A DNA stretch of 64,000 nt. Origin: Gammaproteobacteria bacterium (lineage in GTDB: Bacteria; Pseudomonadota; Gammaproteobacteria; Pseudomonadales; Pseudomonadaceae). Shown one piece after another: positions 38,101 to 50,330 of the stretch (positions are counted from its first letter, which is position 1; the number at the start of each line of letters is the position of its first letter). The stretch is from contig JAAYFD010000032.1 of assembly GCA_012728415.1 (NCBI GenBank), forward strand, positions 1 to 64,000. The letters run 5' to 3'. The notes beneath the pieces are model-generated. The model ran no database searches. It was not told where the DNA came from and saw nothing but the letters and a program-made list of their open reading frames with translations. The position numbers and the translations under genes are program-made.

Positions 38101-38828
38101 CGCAAAGGTTGCAGCCGCGCCTGCAGCGTACCGGTCAGGGCCCCCTGCAGCACGCCGTCCAGCCGTACTTCATCCCGCAACGCGCCATCCAGCCGCATGC
38201 TAAGCTGCTGCTGCCCAAGCTCTGGCAGCTCGCCGCCGGCGTCCAGCGTAAACTCCAGTGGCCATTGTTCATTCAGCTGCAAGCGGCCATCCAGCGCGGC
38301 CTGATAGGTGTCGTAGACCAGCGACAGATTGCCAACAACCAGCTCATTGCCGCTGGCGCTGGCCGCAAGCTGCAGCTGACTCAGCAACCCCTCACCATTA
38401 AGCAGCAGTTCGCCAACTTCCAGCTGCCCGATACGCACTGCAACAGGCAGATTTATATCGGGCAGCTCCACATCGGCAGCCGGCTCGTCGGGCTCATCCG
38501 TACTGTCGGGCAACTCCAGCGTGACCCGTTTGACCTGCAACTGTTCAAGGCACAGCATACCGCGCCACAGGCAGGCAGCATCCAGCTCCATCAGCGGCTG
38601 CTCCAGCACAACCCGTGTTTCATCGCTTTCCCACTGCAAGCGATCCGCCTGCCATCGGCCCAGCAGCGCTCCCTGATAACGCTCTAGGCTCAGCCCGGGC
38701 ACCCGCTCCAGCACCCAGCGACTGCCGGTGTCGCTCAGCAACAGGCCAACTCCCGCCAGCGGCACCAGCACCAACAAAGCCAGCAACGGCAACAACACCC
38801 ATAGCAGGATACGGCGTGTCCGCGTCAT
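35148..38828 (-). CDS. tamB: Translocation and assembly module subunit TamB
   Basis: 1226 aa; C-terminal DUF490-like EVFSEPPMADEQAMSWLLLGKPL...LRYKLTRRLYLDAASG; follows tamA. Confidence 0.93.
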   Translation of the reverse strand: MTRTRRILLWVLLPLLALLVLVPLAGVGLLLSDTGSRWVLERVPGLSLERYQGALLGRWQADRLQWESDETRVVLEQPLMELDAACLWRGMLCLEQLQVKRVTLELPDSTDEPDEPAADVELPDINLPVAVRIGQLEVGELLLNGEGLLSQLQLAASASGNELVVGNLSLVYDTYQAALDGRLQLNEQWPLEFTLDAGGELPELGQQQLSMRLDGALRDEVRLDGVLQGALTGTLQARLQPLRAALPASLELALQRLELGGLLPADMLVESVGLTAKGSLEQGFVWQLDSALQARQQTFVVAGHGSAGLPGAVLEQLRLSHADNGHVQIQGRAGWADSLSASAEVHARQFPWQYFAGMDEAPVQIDTAQLVVDYADDRYQGSVQGKLRGPAGEFAIDSRLKGDAERVRVEPLEVTAGTGHIRGVLDAAWQDAVSWAAELDVEHIDPGYWVADLPGQLDGHIRSEGRLAGENLALTADVELSGRLREQPLKAELQATGQGEHWQLPVLDMRLGDNRIHGWAQLEQKLSGELKLDLAEPGQLQPGVTGTLQGQILLGGTLEQPDADIQLSGRNLAFDGQRVRSLKLAAQLEQGHSGKLNLLARGLASGEELLGQLQLKSAGSLAKHQLEASLTGPLADARLRLSGNLQAEQLHWQGQLEHLQLAIENQDWQLERAMDVDYLHEQHARLGAHCLVSAHGRLCADGRQQVLPQLQLDYRLQQFVLASLQPWLPDGLGIDGRLDGQLQVREDKAGLHGKVGLDAGQGALLLEQEGQRFAWRTLQLEADLLPAAVDARIELQGAEQGRLLIQSRIDPRPEDKPLRGRFDLRELDLHVLHGFLPDIEHLQGRITGQGELAGTLLQPAIQGEILLADAHVGGGMLPVTLEQLGLTVRIDGQQARLQGGWRSGNKGTASLTGDLDWAGELNAAIHLKGQDLPVFVQPYADLEVAPDLHIAYDPAGLAVTGSVAVPRGSITVPELPPDSVSVSSDTVVVGREPQEPDLDVHMNIAIDVGSERLKFSGFGLTSDVQGNLLVADNLSGRGVLELKNGRFRGYGQKLDLRRARLVFSGPLTQPYIDIEAVRVTGSVTAGLRISGLAEQPAAEVFSEPPMADEQAMSWLLLGKPLGGGDDGNMMAEAAIGLGLMGALPVTQKLADSLGIEDFQLESEGSGDQTSVVASGQITERLSLRYGVGIFEPGTTLGLRYKLTRRLYLDAASGLANSLDLFYRRSF

Positions 38829-40549
38829 AACTCCGGTCCCATTGAAAAGTGGATACGCCAGTCACGGTCATCGTGCAGGGCGTGGGCAAAGTCCAGCCGC
38901 AACGGGCCAATCGGTGACACCCAGCGAATACCGGCACCCACGCCGACTTTCATGCTATCGGTCAGGCTATCCACAGCATTACCGCCATCGACAAAAGCCG
39001 CCGCACGCCAGCGTTCAACAAATTCATACTGGTACTCCAGACTTTGTGCCACCAGGTAGCGACCACCCACCCTGTTCCGCTGCGAATCACGCGGTGACAA
39101 GCTCTGGTAGTCGTAGCCTCGCACGCTTTGGTCACCACCGGCAAAGAAGCGAAGCGACGGCGGGATGGCGGAGTATTTGTCGGTTGCCACACCACCCACC
39201 TCAATCCGCGCCAGCACCCGGTGCTTGTCAGCCAGCGTAGTAAGCCCCCGGGCCAGCGCGCTGACATGCACCACATCCGCATCAGACAGCAGATTTCCGG
39301 AACCGGCGCTGATATCCAGCTGCAACCGGTAGCCCTTGCTCGGGTCCAGCGCGGAGTCACTTTTCAACTTGGCAAAACCAATGCTGGGCAACAGAAACTT
39401 GCTATGCCGGCTGCGGTTGCTGCCACGATCATATTCGTAACGCTCGTCTTCCCAGCGCAGGCCAATGGTGCGTTGCCAGTCATGGCTGACTTTTTTGCGC
39501 CATTGAGTACCCAGTGTCAAACGCTGGCTACTGGCATCGACCAGCTCCTCACGCTGATAACCGGCGACAAAGCGCAGCTCGTCCGACAAGGGTGAGCTGA
39601 GCGGAATTGCATACCAGGTGCTCACATTCTGTCTTGGCTTGGAAATTTCACTGTCAAAGCCCAGTTTGTGGCCTTTGCGATTGACCCGGTGGCGCTCCCA
39701 GCTGAAGCGGCCACGCGGCCCCACATCCGTAGAAAAACCGGCTCCCAGCCCCAGTGTGCGCGGCTTGACCGCTTCCAGCCGCACCTGCACCGGCACCGTC
39801 AGTGGCCCATCTTCACTGCCTGGCGCATCCACCTGGACGCCGGCAAAATAGCCGGTGTTCTGCAGGTTTTGCGACAACTCGGCCAATAATGCCGAGTCGT
39901 AAGGCACGCCGCTCTCAAACGGGATCAGCGCCGCCAGCAGGCGCTCGTCAATTTTGCCGGTCTCAACATACTCCACATCTCCCAGCCGGTAGCGCGGGCC
40001 GCTGTCATAATGCAGCTCGATATCAGCAGCTCCAGCTGCCGGATCAACCAGCAAGCGGTGACTGGTAAAGGTGCCGGCAAAAAAACCATACCGCAGGCCC
40101 TGTTGCTGCAGGGCACTCTTGACCTCGTCGTAAGCCCCATGGTGCAACTGGCTGCCGGGTTTGAGTCGCGGGTCACGCACCCGGAAAGCATCCATGCCAG
40201 CCGCCTCGCCTTCTACGCGAATATCGACGGTACGCAGCCGCACCGGCTCGCGCACCTGGATATGCACCCGCAATACAGGCTTTTCACCGTCGAGCACCTC
40301 GGTGCGGTAACGGTTGGCATAGTAGCCCAGTGCCTCACCGGCCAACCGTGCCTGCTGTACCGCCGCACGCTGGTAGCGACGCAGGCTGGCTGCATCATGC
40401 CCGGACAAATCACCGATCAACGCCGCCACGTTGGCATTCAGCTTTTTGTTTTCCGGCTTGCTGAGTACTTCCAGCCGGGCTGCCCAGCTGCTCTGGACCA
40501 GCACCAGCAACAACAAGGCTGCCAGTGGCCGTGTTAGCATATTGCGCAT
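38825..40549 (-). CDS. tamA: Translocation and assembly module subunit TamA (BamA/Omp85 family)
   Basis: POTRA region and bacterial surface antigen barrel; RFFAGGDQSVRGYDYQSL. Confidence 0.93.
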   Translation of the reverse strand: MRNMLTRPLAALLLLVLVQSSWAARLEVLSKPENKKLNANVAALIGDLSGHDAASLRRYQRAAVQQARLAGEALGYYANRYRTEVLDGEKPVLRVHIQVREPVRLRTVDIRVEGEAAGMDAFRVRDPRLKPGSQLHHGAYDEVKSALQQQGLRYGFFAGTFTSHRLLVDPAAGAADIELHYDSGPRYRLGDVEYVETGKIDERLLAALIPFESGVPYDSALLAELSQNLQNTGYFAGVQVDAPGSEDGPLTVPVQVRLEAVKPRTLGLGAGFSTDVGPRGRFSWERHRVNRKGHKLGFDSEISKPRQNVSTWYAIPLSSPLSDELRFVAGYQREELVDASSQRLTLGTQWRKKVSHDWQRTIGLRWEDERYEYDRGSNRSRHSKFLLPSIGFAKLKSDSALDPSKGYRLQLDISAGSGNLLSDADVVHVSALARGLTTLADKHRVLARIEVGGVATDKYSAIPPSLRFFAGGDQSVRGYDYQSLSPRDSQRNRVGGRYLVAQSLEYQYEFVERWRAAAFVDGGNAVDSLTDSMKVGVGAGIRWVSPIGPLRLDFAHALHDDRDWRIHFSMGPEL

Positions 40550-40618
40550 TAAAAACTCATATATTCGTATACCCGACAGTATCGTGCTGTCGTTTTAACG
40601 CAGGAAAAAGGCCTACCC

Positions 40619-41437
40619 ATGAAGCTTGTATCTTTCAACATCAACGGCTTGCGTGCTCGCCCGCATCAGCTTGAAGCCCTGATTGAAACCCACCAGCCCG
40701 ATGTCATCGGACTGCAGGAAATCAAGGTGGCTGACGAGCAGTTTCCGCATGAATTGATTCGTGAGCTAGGTTATCACGTAGAGCACCATGGGCAGAAGGG
40801 TCACTACGGCGTTGCACTGATGTCGCGCCAGGCTCCGGAGAATGTGATCAAGGGCTTCCCGGGGGATGAAGCGGATGCCCAGCGCCGCTTTATTCGTGCC
40901 GACTACCGTGACGCCAACGGCCAGCTGGTCACCGTGATGAACGGCTACTTTCCCCAAGGAGAAAACCGCAAGCACGAAACCAAGTTTCCGGATAAAACCA
41001 GGTTTTATGCCGACCTGCAGGAGCTGCTGGAAACCTCATTTACCCCACAAGACCCGATCGTGGTCATGGGCGACTTTAATATCGCACCCGAAGACAGTGA
41101 TATCGGCATTGGTGACCACAACGCCAAACGCTGGTTGCGTACCGGTAAATGCTGCTTCTTGCCGGAAGAGCGTGAATGGATGCAAGACTTGAAAGACTGG
41201 GGGCTGGTGGACAGCTTCCGCCATCTGCACCCGGATATCAGCGACCGCTTCAGCTGGTTCGACTATCGCAGCAAGGGGTTTGACGACACCCCTAAACGTG
41301 GCCTGCGGATCGACCTGATCATGGCCAGCCGGGCACTTGTCCCACACTTTGCCGAAGCCGGCATCGACTATGAGCTGCGCGGCATGGACAAGCCCTCCGA
41401 TCATGCCCCCATCTGGCTGACCCTGAAACCGCGCTGA
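40619..41437 (+). CDS. xthA: Exodeoxyribonuclease III
   Basis: [46 protein letters not shown]. Confidence 0.95.
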   Translation: MKLVSFNINGLRARPHQLEALIETHQPDVIGLQEIKVADEQFPHELIRELGYHVEHHGQKGHYGVALMSRQAPENVIKGFPGDEADAQRRFIRADYRDANGQLVTVMNGYFPQGENRKHETKFPDKTRFYADLQELLETSFTPQDPIVVMGDFNIAPEDSDIGIGDHNAKRWLRTGKCCFLPEEREWMQDLKDWGLVDSFRHLHPDISDRFSWFDYRSKGFDDTPKRGLRIDLIMASRALVPHFAEAGIDYELRGMDKPSDHAPIWLTLKPR

Positions 41438-41468
41438 TCCGCTTTTCTGGTCGGCAGGTTCCTGATAG

Positions 41469-42515
41469 ATGAAGCAGCCACGAATTCAGCTTGGCAACCT
41501 GTCGGTCGGCTTTGTCCAGCCGATAGCAGACGCTCTGGACACCCTGGGCATCTGTGCCAAGCCCCTGCTGGAGCGCTTTGGCCTGCCGGCAGCACGACTG
41601 GCCGAAGCCGGTGCCCGGCTGTCGATTCCCCACTACATGCGGCTGGGCCATGCTGCCATCATGCTCAGCAAACGCCCCGGTCTGGGTCTGCTCATGGGCC
41701 AGCACAGCCGTCTGGAGCACTTGGGGCTGGCCGGTGCCTGTGCAGCACTGGCGCCGGATATCCGCTCAGCCATGCGCGCCCTGACCCGGTTCGAACCCTT
41801 GTATGCCTACAACTATCTGGGCCAGAGCCACCTGCAAGAAAGCGGTCAAGGGGCGTGGGTAAGCTTTTATTCAATTGCTCCCTATAACGGCTACAACCGA
41901 TTCGTGGTCGATGCCGTACTCAAAAGCTGGCACTGTCACATGCAGCAAATCGCTGATCAACCGGTCAGGCTGGAGCGGGTTCAAATCGAATACCCGGCGC
42001 CACCCCATGCGAGCGACTTTGAAGCGGCTTTTGGCTGCCCGGTAGAGTTTTCCGCTCCGGCCAACCGCATTCTGTGCAGCCCGGCCACCCTGGCCATCGG
42101 CAACCCCCGGCATAGCCCACACAGCTGGCATGAGCTGCAGCAGCTGTGCCACCAACAGCTGACACAGCAACAAGCACCGGTCAGCCTGAGCGATCAGGTA
42201 GCCCGCCTGCTAGGCCAGCAGCTGCGCCATGGCGAGCCGGAGCTGACCAGTATTGCACGCCAGTTACGGCTGCCCGCCTGGACGCTGCAGCGCCGGCTGG
42301 CGCAAGAAGGCAGCAGTTTTCGTGAGCTGCTGCAAGACACCCGCCATAACCTGGCAGTCTGCTACCTGCGCGATACGCAATTAACCCTTGCGGAAATCGC
42401 CTGGCAGCTGGGTTTTGCCAGCAGTGAAGCCTTTCAGCGAGCTTTCAAACGCTGGCAAGGGCAGCCACCCGGGAACTTTCGTCGCCAGCAGGCAGTCCCT
42501 GACGACAAAGCCTGA
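41469..42515 (+). CDS. AraC family transcriptional regulator (OruR-like)
   Basis: C-terminal RQLRLPAWTLQRRLAQEGSSFRELLQDTRHNLAVCYL...LGFASSEAFQRAFKRWQG. Confidence 0.9.
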   Translation: MKQPRIQLGNLSVGFVQPIADALDTLGICAKPLLERFGLPAARLAEAGARLSIPHYMRLGHAAIMLSKRPGLGLLMGQHSRLEHLGLAGACAALAPDIRSAMRALTRFEPLYAYNYLGQSHLQESGQGAWVSFYSIAPYNGYNRFVVDAVLKSWHCHMQQIADQPVRLERVQIEYPAPPHASDFEAAFGCPVEFSAPANRILCSPATLAIGNPRHSPHSWHELQQLCHQQLTQQQAPVSLSDQVARLLGQQLRHGEPELTSIARQLRLPAWTLQRRLAQEGSSFRELLQDTRHNLAVCYLRDTQLTLAEIAWQLGFASSEAFQRAFKRWQGQPPGNFRRQQAVPDDKA

Positions 42516-42612
42516 ACAGGCTTTCGCAGTCACCCGATGGGGTTTGGTGCCGACCACCCTGTGCCTGTACAATTCGCGCCTGAAGTTTCCCAGCTCCCAT
42601 CACGGTTATTTA

Positions 42613-43932
42613 ATGTCGGATTTTTTCGCCCCGCTGTTTGATTGGCTCGCCCTGCACCCACACTGGCTTGGGGCCAGCGTTTTCTTAATCATCCTGATCG
42701 AGTGCATGGCGCTGATCGGGGTACTCTGGCCTGGCGTAGTACTGGTGTTTTCCGCCGCCCTGCTGGCCGGACAAGCCGGTCTAGCCCTCTGGCCACTGTA
42801 TCTTTTGGCCTGGCTCGCCGCCATGCTGGGAAACAGCGGCTCCTATCTGCTGGGCATTCGACTGCAAGCCGGCGCACGCAGTTTGCCGCTCCTGCGCAAA
42901 TATCCGCACTGGCTGGCCCGGGCCGAGATCCACCTCTCCAGATACGGTACCGGCAGCCTGCTGGCCGGCCACTTTATCGGTCCGCTGCGTCCAGTCCTGC
43001 CGCTACTGGCCGGCATGCTGAAGATGCCAGCAAAGCGTTTTTTTATTGTCAACATGCTGGCTGCCGGTATCTGGTCATTCACAGCAATATTGCCCGGCTG
43101 GTTAACCGGTGCAGCCCTGGACAGCGCACCGCCTGACCAGTTCTGGAGTCAGGCGGGGCTGCTGGCAGCCGGTTTCGGGCTGTTGGCTGCAACTGCTTTC
43201 TGGTTCGGCCGCCGTCCTCACCCTCAACGCTTCACTTGCCTGGCCCTGCTCAGTGGTTTGTTGCTGGCGCTTTTATTGACCTTCTGGCCAATGCTCGCGG
43301 TATTTGACCGTTACCTGCAACAACTGACGCTAGCCAGTTCCAGCCCCGTCCTGGACCCAATTTTGCTGGTCTTCACCCAGTTCGGTGACGTGAAACTGCA
43401 AATTGTGCTGGATGCCCTGCTGTGTATCCTGCTGCTTGCTTACCGGGCATTTCCGGCCCTGGTTTTTGCCGCCGGCAGCCTGCTTGGCTCAACGGTGCTC
43501 AACGCAAGCCTGAAAAGCCTGGTCGGACGCACTCGTCCCGAGCTGCTGCCTCAGCTGCTTGATGGCTACAGCATGCCCAGCGGGCATAGCGTACGCAGCT
43601 ACACCTTTTGCCTGGTTATTGCCATACTGCTGGGGCTCGGCCAGCGCCGACAGGTGCGGGCAGGGCTCCTGTCATTAGCATTGCTGCCAGCCAGCCTGGT
43701 GGCTTTTTCCCGCATCTACCTGACTGCCCACTGGCCAACTGATGTGCTGGCTGGCGCCCTTCTGGCCGTCTTCAGTTGTACAGTCATGCTGGCCCTGCTT
43801 GGACGGCAGCAGCCGGCACATGCACTGCCCCGCCCTTTCTGGCTAACACAAGCCGGGCTGTCGCTGGGCATATTCATCCTGTTTGCTGCCTGGTCGTTTT
43901 CCACTGCGGCCACTCGATACAACCTGCTTTGA
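42613..43932 (+). CDS. DedA (VTT domain) - PAP2 phosphatase fusion membrane protein
   Basis: N-term DedA region; C-term KSLVGRTRPELL, MPSGHSVRSYTF, RIYLTAHWPTDVLAG. Confidence 0.88.
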   Translation: MSDFFAPLFDWLALHPHWLGASVFLIILIECMALIGVLWPGVVLVFSAALLAGQAGLALWPLYLLAWLAAMLGNSGSYLLGIRLQAGARSLPLLRKYPHWLARAEIHLSRYGTGSLLAGHFIGPLRPVLPLLAGMLKMPAKRFFIVNMLAAGIWSFTAILPGWLTGAALDSAPPDQFWSQAGLLAAGFGLLAATAFWFGRRPHPQRFTCLALLSGLLLALLLTFWPMLAVFDRYLQQLTLASSSPVLDPILLVFTQFGDVKLQIVLDALLCILLLAYRAFPALVFAAGSLLGSTVLNASLKSLVGRTRPELLPQLLDGYSMPSGHSVRSYTFCLVIAILLGLGQRRQVRAGLLSLALLPASLVAFSRIYLTAHWPTDVLAGALLAVFSCTVMLALLGRQQPAHALPRPFWLTQAGLSLGIFILFAAWSFSTAATRYNLL

Positions 43933-43945
43933 GTTATACCACTCG

Positions 43946-45313
43946 ATGACCTCGCTCCCATTTCGTCCTCGGCTGCTCAAAGAATGGCAAGCCTTGCTCA
44001 AACTGTCCGTGCCCATCGTAATCGCCCAGCTGGCCAACGCCGCCATGGGCTTTGTCGACACCATGATGGCCGGCCGGGTCAGCCCTACAGATCTGGCTGC
44101 TGTGGCGCTGGGGAACTCCATCTGGATGCCGGTTTTCCTGTTCATGAGCGGCGTTTTGATGGCCACCACCGCTAAAGTGGCGCGCGTCTTCGGCGCCGGA
44201 AAAACCGGACTGATCAGTCCGCTGGTACGCCAGGCGTTGTGGCTAGGGCTAACACTGGGCAGCCTGCTGGGTGTTTTGATGTGGAATGCCGAGCCCTTGC
44301 TGCAGTGGCTCAATATCGATCCACTGCTGATCAAGCCCGCCATGGGCTATCTGCAGGCAGTAGCCTGCGGCTTTCCCGCAGTAGCCTTGTATACCGTCTT
44401 GCGCTGCTACAGTGATGCCCTTGGGCATACCCGGCCCAGCATGGTCATTGGACTGTTAGGCTTGCTGATCAACATTCCGGCCAACTACATCCTGATCTAC
44501 GGCAAATTTGGTCTGCCGGCCATGGGCGGGGTTGGCTGTGGCTGGGCCACTGCGCTGGTCATGCTGTGCATGATGCTGGCCATGTTCTGGTGGGTACGCT
44601 GGGCGCCCCATTACAGGGAGCACAACCTGTTTGGCCGCTGGGAACTGCCCAGCCGGACCGAACTGCGCAGCTTGCTGGCGCTGGGCTTGCCAATTGGTGT
44701 ATCGATTTTTGCCGAGGCCAGTATTTTTTCCATCATTGCGCTATTGATTGGCGGTCTGGGAGCCAATATCGTAGCCGGCCACCAGATCGCGCTGAACTTC
44801 AGCTCGCTGGTGTTCATGCTGCCCTATTCGCTGGGTATGGCTACCACGGTGCGAGTCGGTCAAAACCTTGGAGCTGGCCGGCCCTCTGATGCGGCATTTG
44901 CTGCCTGGGTGGCAATGGGCAGCGCCCTGCTGCTGGCCTGTATTTCGGCCAGCTATATGACACTGCTGCGCGAACCGATTGCCCGTATCTACACCAATGA
45001 CCCGCAGGTACTGGGAATTGCCGCAACACTGATCATTTATGCTGCCATTTTCCAGTTTTCCGATGCAATACAGGTAACCGCTGCCGGTGCGCTACGCGGC
45101 TATCAGGATACCCGGATAACCATGCTAATCACCTTGGCTTCCTATTGGGGCATTGGGCTGCCGGTGGGCTACTCACTGGGCCTGACCAGCCTGTCCGGAC
45201 CCGCACAGGGGCCGGCCGGGCTTTGGCAAGGGCTGATAGCCGGTCTGACTTGCGCTGCTGTACTGCTTGGCTGGCGACTGGTGCATATGGGCAAGAAAAA
45301 CAAGACCGTCTAG
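43946..45313 (+). CDS. MATE family efflux transporter (NorM/MdtK-like)
   Basis: PIVIAQLANAAMGFVDTMMAGRVSPTDLAAVALGNSIW. Confidence 0.92.
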   Translation: MTSLPFRPRLLKEWQALLKLSVPIVIAQLANAAMGFVDTMMAGRVSPTDLAAVALGNSIWMPVFLFMSGVLMATTAKVARVFGAGKTGLISPLVRQALWLGLTLGSLLGVLMWNAEPLLQWLNIDPLLIKPAMGYLQAVACGFPAVALYTVLRCYSDALGHTRPSMVIGLLGLLINIPANYILIYGKFGLPAMGGVGCGWATALVMLCMMLAMFWWVRWAPHYREHNLFGRWELPSRTELRSLLALGLPIGVSIFAEASIFSIIALLIGGLGANIVAGHQIALNFSSLVFMLPYSLGMATTVRVGQNLGAGRPSDAAFAAWVAMGSALLLACISASYMTLLREPIARIYTNDPQVLGIAATLIIYAAIFQFSDAIQVTAAGALRGYQDTRITMLITLASYWGIGLPVGYSLGLTSLSGPAQGPAGLWQGLIAGLTCAAVLLGWRLVHMGKKNKTV

Positions 45314-45383
45314 CCCCTGCCGCTTGACGGTCTGTCAACTGCTAGTCCCGGAAACCTTCAAGCCTGCTGCAGCCTGCCCGTGC

Positions 45384-46757
45384 TTACAACAGTTCCTTGT
45401 GCCGTGAGCAGCGGTTGGAGATGCCCGGAGTAAAACGCCCCGGATGGGTTTTGCGCTCAAGCGGCAAGCCACACTTCTCCCCAGTAACCGTAATATGCGC
45501 CTCACAAACCGGGTTTTCATAGTGTCTGAGCCAAGTATTGTACTCTTCAGCACTGACCATACAGTAGCGCGCTGCATAAGCCGCCGGGCTCTTCAAAAAC
45601 TCATCCACTTCATCGACCTGAATGGTAATGTGCCCAGCCCCGGGCTGCATGGTAACCAGAGATACACCGGCATCATCAAGCCGCTGCAAGATACCCCGGG
45701 CTGCCTGTATGGCTGCCTTGAACTCACGGCTGGCCGCCTCGTGCTGCGCGCGCACCTGATGCAACTCGTCCTGCAATTCTGCCAGCCTGGCATCGTGTTG
45801 TTGCTGTAGCAGTTGCTGCTGCTGTCGCTGTGAGGCTGCCAGCAATTTCTTGTGTGACTGCAGCTCCTGTTCAAACTGCGCCTTGAGCAGAACAACCTGG
45901 TTTTGTTCTTTTACGGCCAGACTTTCCAGCTCTCGCCTGGCATCCTCGCCAATGCTGCCCAGCTGGCTGATCTGCTCCTGCAGCACGCGATTTTGCTCAA
46001 GGCTTGCCTGCAGATCTCTTTCCAGCTGTCGAATTTTTTCCTGGCTGGCAGCCTGCTGCCGGGCCGCCTGTTGTCGCAAACTGGCAAGCGCCCTGTCATG
46101 CTCGGCTTCAAGAGTGCGGATACGCAAGCGTTGCTGCTTGATCAGTTGCGCCGCTTTTTTTCGCTGTGCAGCCTCCCGCTCGGCAGCCTGGCGCTCTTGT
46201 TCTTCCTTGCGTTCAATCTCTGCCGGCAGCTGCCAGGCCTCTTCGGCAACCACTTGCAGCTTGTCCAGCTCAAGAGTCGCTGGAGAAGCCGGCGCCTCGC
46301 CCGTATCCGCCAGCAAGCGCAGCTGGTTGCGCTGTACCGCATCACGAATCATGTGCAGATGATTATGGCCTGGGGCCAAATCCGGGTCCCACAAGTGCAT
46401 ATTGAGCCAAGGGATTGGCGACTGGCTATGACAAACCAGCCGAACCGGCCCACCCCCCAGGTCGGGGCCATATTCAGCCTTTTCGACCAGCTGGCGCAGC
46501 GGCACATTCCAGCCCGCATCTGCTGTTCCGGTCTCATCAAAATCAAGATAAAAGAGCACAACCGAGCGTATTTGCAGCCTCGGGTTGATCACGACATAAG
46601 CCGCGCGAGCCTGCTGGTCTGCCCACTCGGGCATGCTGACAACATTATCAAGCACAGCTTCAAACTCGGGGTACAGCATTTCTGTGACAATCCCGTCACC
46701 CCTGAACAGCATGATCGCTTCGGTCATTTGCTGCCGTCCCGGCCTGAAAGTGCTCAT
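45384..46757 (-). CDS. Coiled-coil hypothetical protein with C-terminal Cys/His motif
   Basis: Long Gln/Glu-rich coiled coil; C-term CEAHITVTGEKCGLPLERKTHPGRFTPGISNRCSRH. Confidence 0.65.
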   Translation of the reverse strand: MSTFRPGRQQMTEAIMLFRGDGIVTEMLYPEFEAVLDNVVSMPEWADQQARAAYVVINPRLQIRSVVLFYLDFDETGTADAGWNVPLRQLVEKAEYGPDLGGGPVRLVCHSQSPIPWLNMHLWDPDLAPGHNHLHMIRDAVQRNQLRLLADTGEAPASPATLELDKLQVVAEEAWQLPAEIERKEEQERQAAEREAAQRKKAAQLIKQQRLRIRTLEAEHDRALASLRQQAARQQAASQEKIRQLERDLQASLEQNRVLQEQISQLGSIGEDARRELESLAVKEQNQVVLLKAQFEQELQSHKKLLAASQRQQQQLLQQQHDARLAELQDELHQVRAQHEAASREFKAAIQAARGILQRLDDAGVSLVTMQPGAGHITIQVDEVDEFLKSPAAYAARYCMVSAEEYNTWLRHYENPVCEAHITVTGEKCGLPLERKTHPGRFTPGISNRCSRHKELL

Positions 46758-47204
46758 TGTAATTTTAGTCTCCCTGATAGCAGAACCCTGTCACCTAAGC
46801 AACACCGGAAAGGCTTCACCATCCTGCCAACCGGCAGGACTGCTTGCTGACGAAAACCTGCAGGCAAGCCTTGGTGATGCTACATCAGTTACCGCATATA
46901 GACGCAAAGCATGAAAAACTTTGTGATATGCAGCACAGAAGCCCAACCAAAGTGCGGTGCAGACGCTGCTTAAAAGAAGAATTTACGACAAAGAACGCAC
47001 AGATCAAATGGTGGCATAACAGTACCAGCCGGCACCAAGAGCGAATCCGCATACAGCAAGCCAGAACTGGCAGCCTGTATACAGAAGCAATTGCAGACAG
47101 CTGAACAGGCCCCTGTTGCAGCTGAAATTTCCAGACGCAAAAGGGGCCACACGGGAGCGGACTGACAGCGCCAGCCACCCGCAAAGCCCTGGACGGATCC
47201 TCTG

Positions 47205-49343
<2,139 letters not shown>

Positions 49344-49574
49344 TTAAAAACAACTGCAATACCTGTCTGATGCCGCCCGGATACAGGCTGCACAAGCAGG
49401 CCACCCCTGAATACCCCGGATGACATAAATACGGTGGCTGATAACAGCAAAGCCTGTTCTGGCCCTGCAAGATTTGCACCATCACCCCTCAGGCAATGCA
49501 TGCCCGCACACGACAAACACCAAGCTTTAAAATGAGGTAGCGGCCGACAGGAGCCGTCAAGAGATTTTTCAGGC

Positions 49575-49606
49575 ACAAAAAAACCGGTCACGGGGACCGG
49601 TTTTTT
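49575..49606 (-). terminator. Rho-independent terminator of rpsT
   Basis: aaaaaaaccggtcacggggaccggttttttg. Confidence 0.88.
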
Positions 49607-49620
49607 GCAATGCCTAGGGC

Positions 49621-49890
49621 TTATGCAGCAGCCAGCGCCTTGATGTGCTGGTTCAGGCGGCTCTTGTGACGGGCAGCCTTGTTTTTGTGCAGAATGCCTT
49701 TGTCAGCCATGCGGTCAATGACAGGAACAGCCTTGGCATAGGCCTCTTGGGCTTTGGCCAGATCTTTGGCGTCCAGTGCCTTGATTACGTTCTTGATGTA
49801 GGTGCGAACCATGGAACGCAGGCTGGCATTGTGGCTGTTGCGCTTCTCAGCCTGTTTGGCGCGTTTTTTGGCAGAAGGGCTGTTGGCCAC
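49621..49890 (-). CDS. rpsT: 30S ribosomal protein S20
   Basis: [35 protein letters not shown]. Confidence 0.98.
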   Translation of the reverse strand: MANSPSAKKRAKQAEKRNSHNASLRSMVRTYIKNVIKALDAKDLAKAQEAYAKAVPVIDRMADKGILHKNKAARHKSRLNQHIKALAAA

Positions 49891-50059
49891 AGTCGAACTC
49901 CTCGAATACTTCTACATGAAAGGGAAAAATGACTTGCGAATCATGCCGGTTTAGATGCTGCCTGTCAAGCCCGCACAGAACTTTATAGCGCCTTGCACGC
50001 CCACCATCGCATACGCGAAGCTTGCACTATAAACCCCTCATCTGCAGCTGCTGCATCCG

Positions 50060-50305
50060 TTCCGCCAGCCGCTTCAGCTGTATGGGCAATATAAACTGTA
50101 CCGGCGGCCCCAACTGCACGAGCAGCTTCAGCCGCGCCCCTGGCTATCCTGTGCTGACCCAGCCTGGGCCCTGCTCAAGCTCTTTTCACCACTGAAGTGG
50201 CTCCTGCAGTTGACTTGTACGAGCGGCTTTAGCCGTGGCCCGGAACCACCTTGTGCTGACCTTGTTCAAGCCCTGTTCGCCACTGCAGTGACTCCCACAG
50301 TGGCA
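50060..50305. repeat. REP/BIME-like array (at least two pairs of inverted Pseudomonas-type REP units)
   Basis: CACGAGCAGCTTCAGCCGCGCC (50117), GTACGAGCGGCTTTAGCCGTGGCC (50217); minus-strand ACTGCAGGAGCCACTTCAGTGGTGAAAA (50183-50210) and CCACTGTGGGAGTCACTGCAGTGGCGAA (50276-50303). Confidence 0.7.
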
Positions 50306-50330
50306 TCCAAGATCCTATTTAAAGCGATAT

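Noticed and set aside
40574-40600. Hairpin CGACAG-tatcgtg-CTGTCG between tamA and xthA
   Set aside because: Short palindrome in a divergent intergenic region; no clear terminator or known operator identity.
45903-46850. 315-aa plus-strand ORF
   Set aside because: Antisense to the coiled-coil gene; no recognisable domain.
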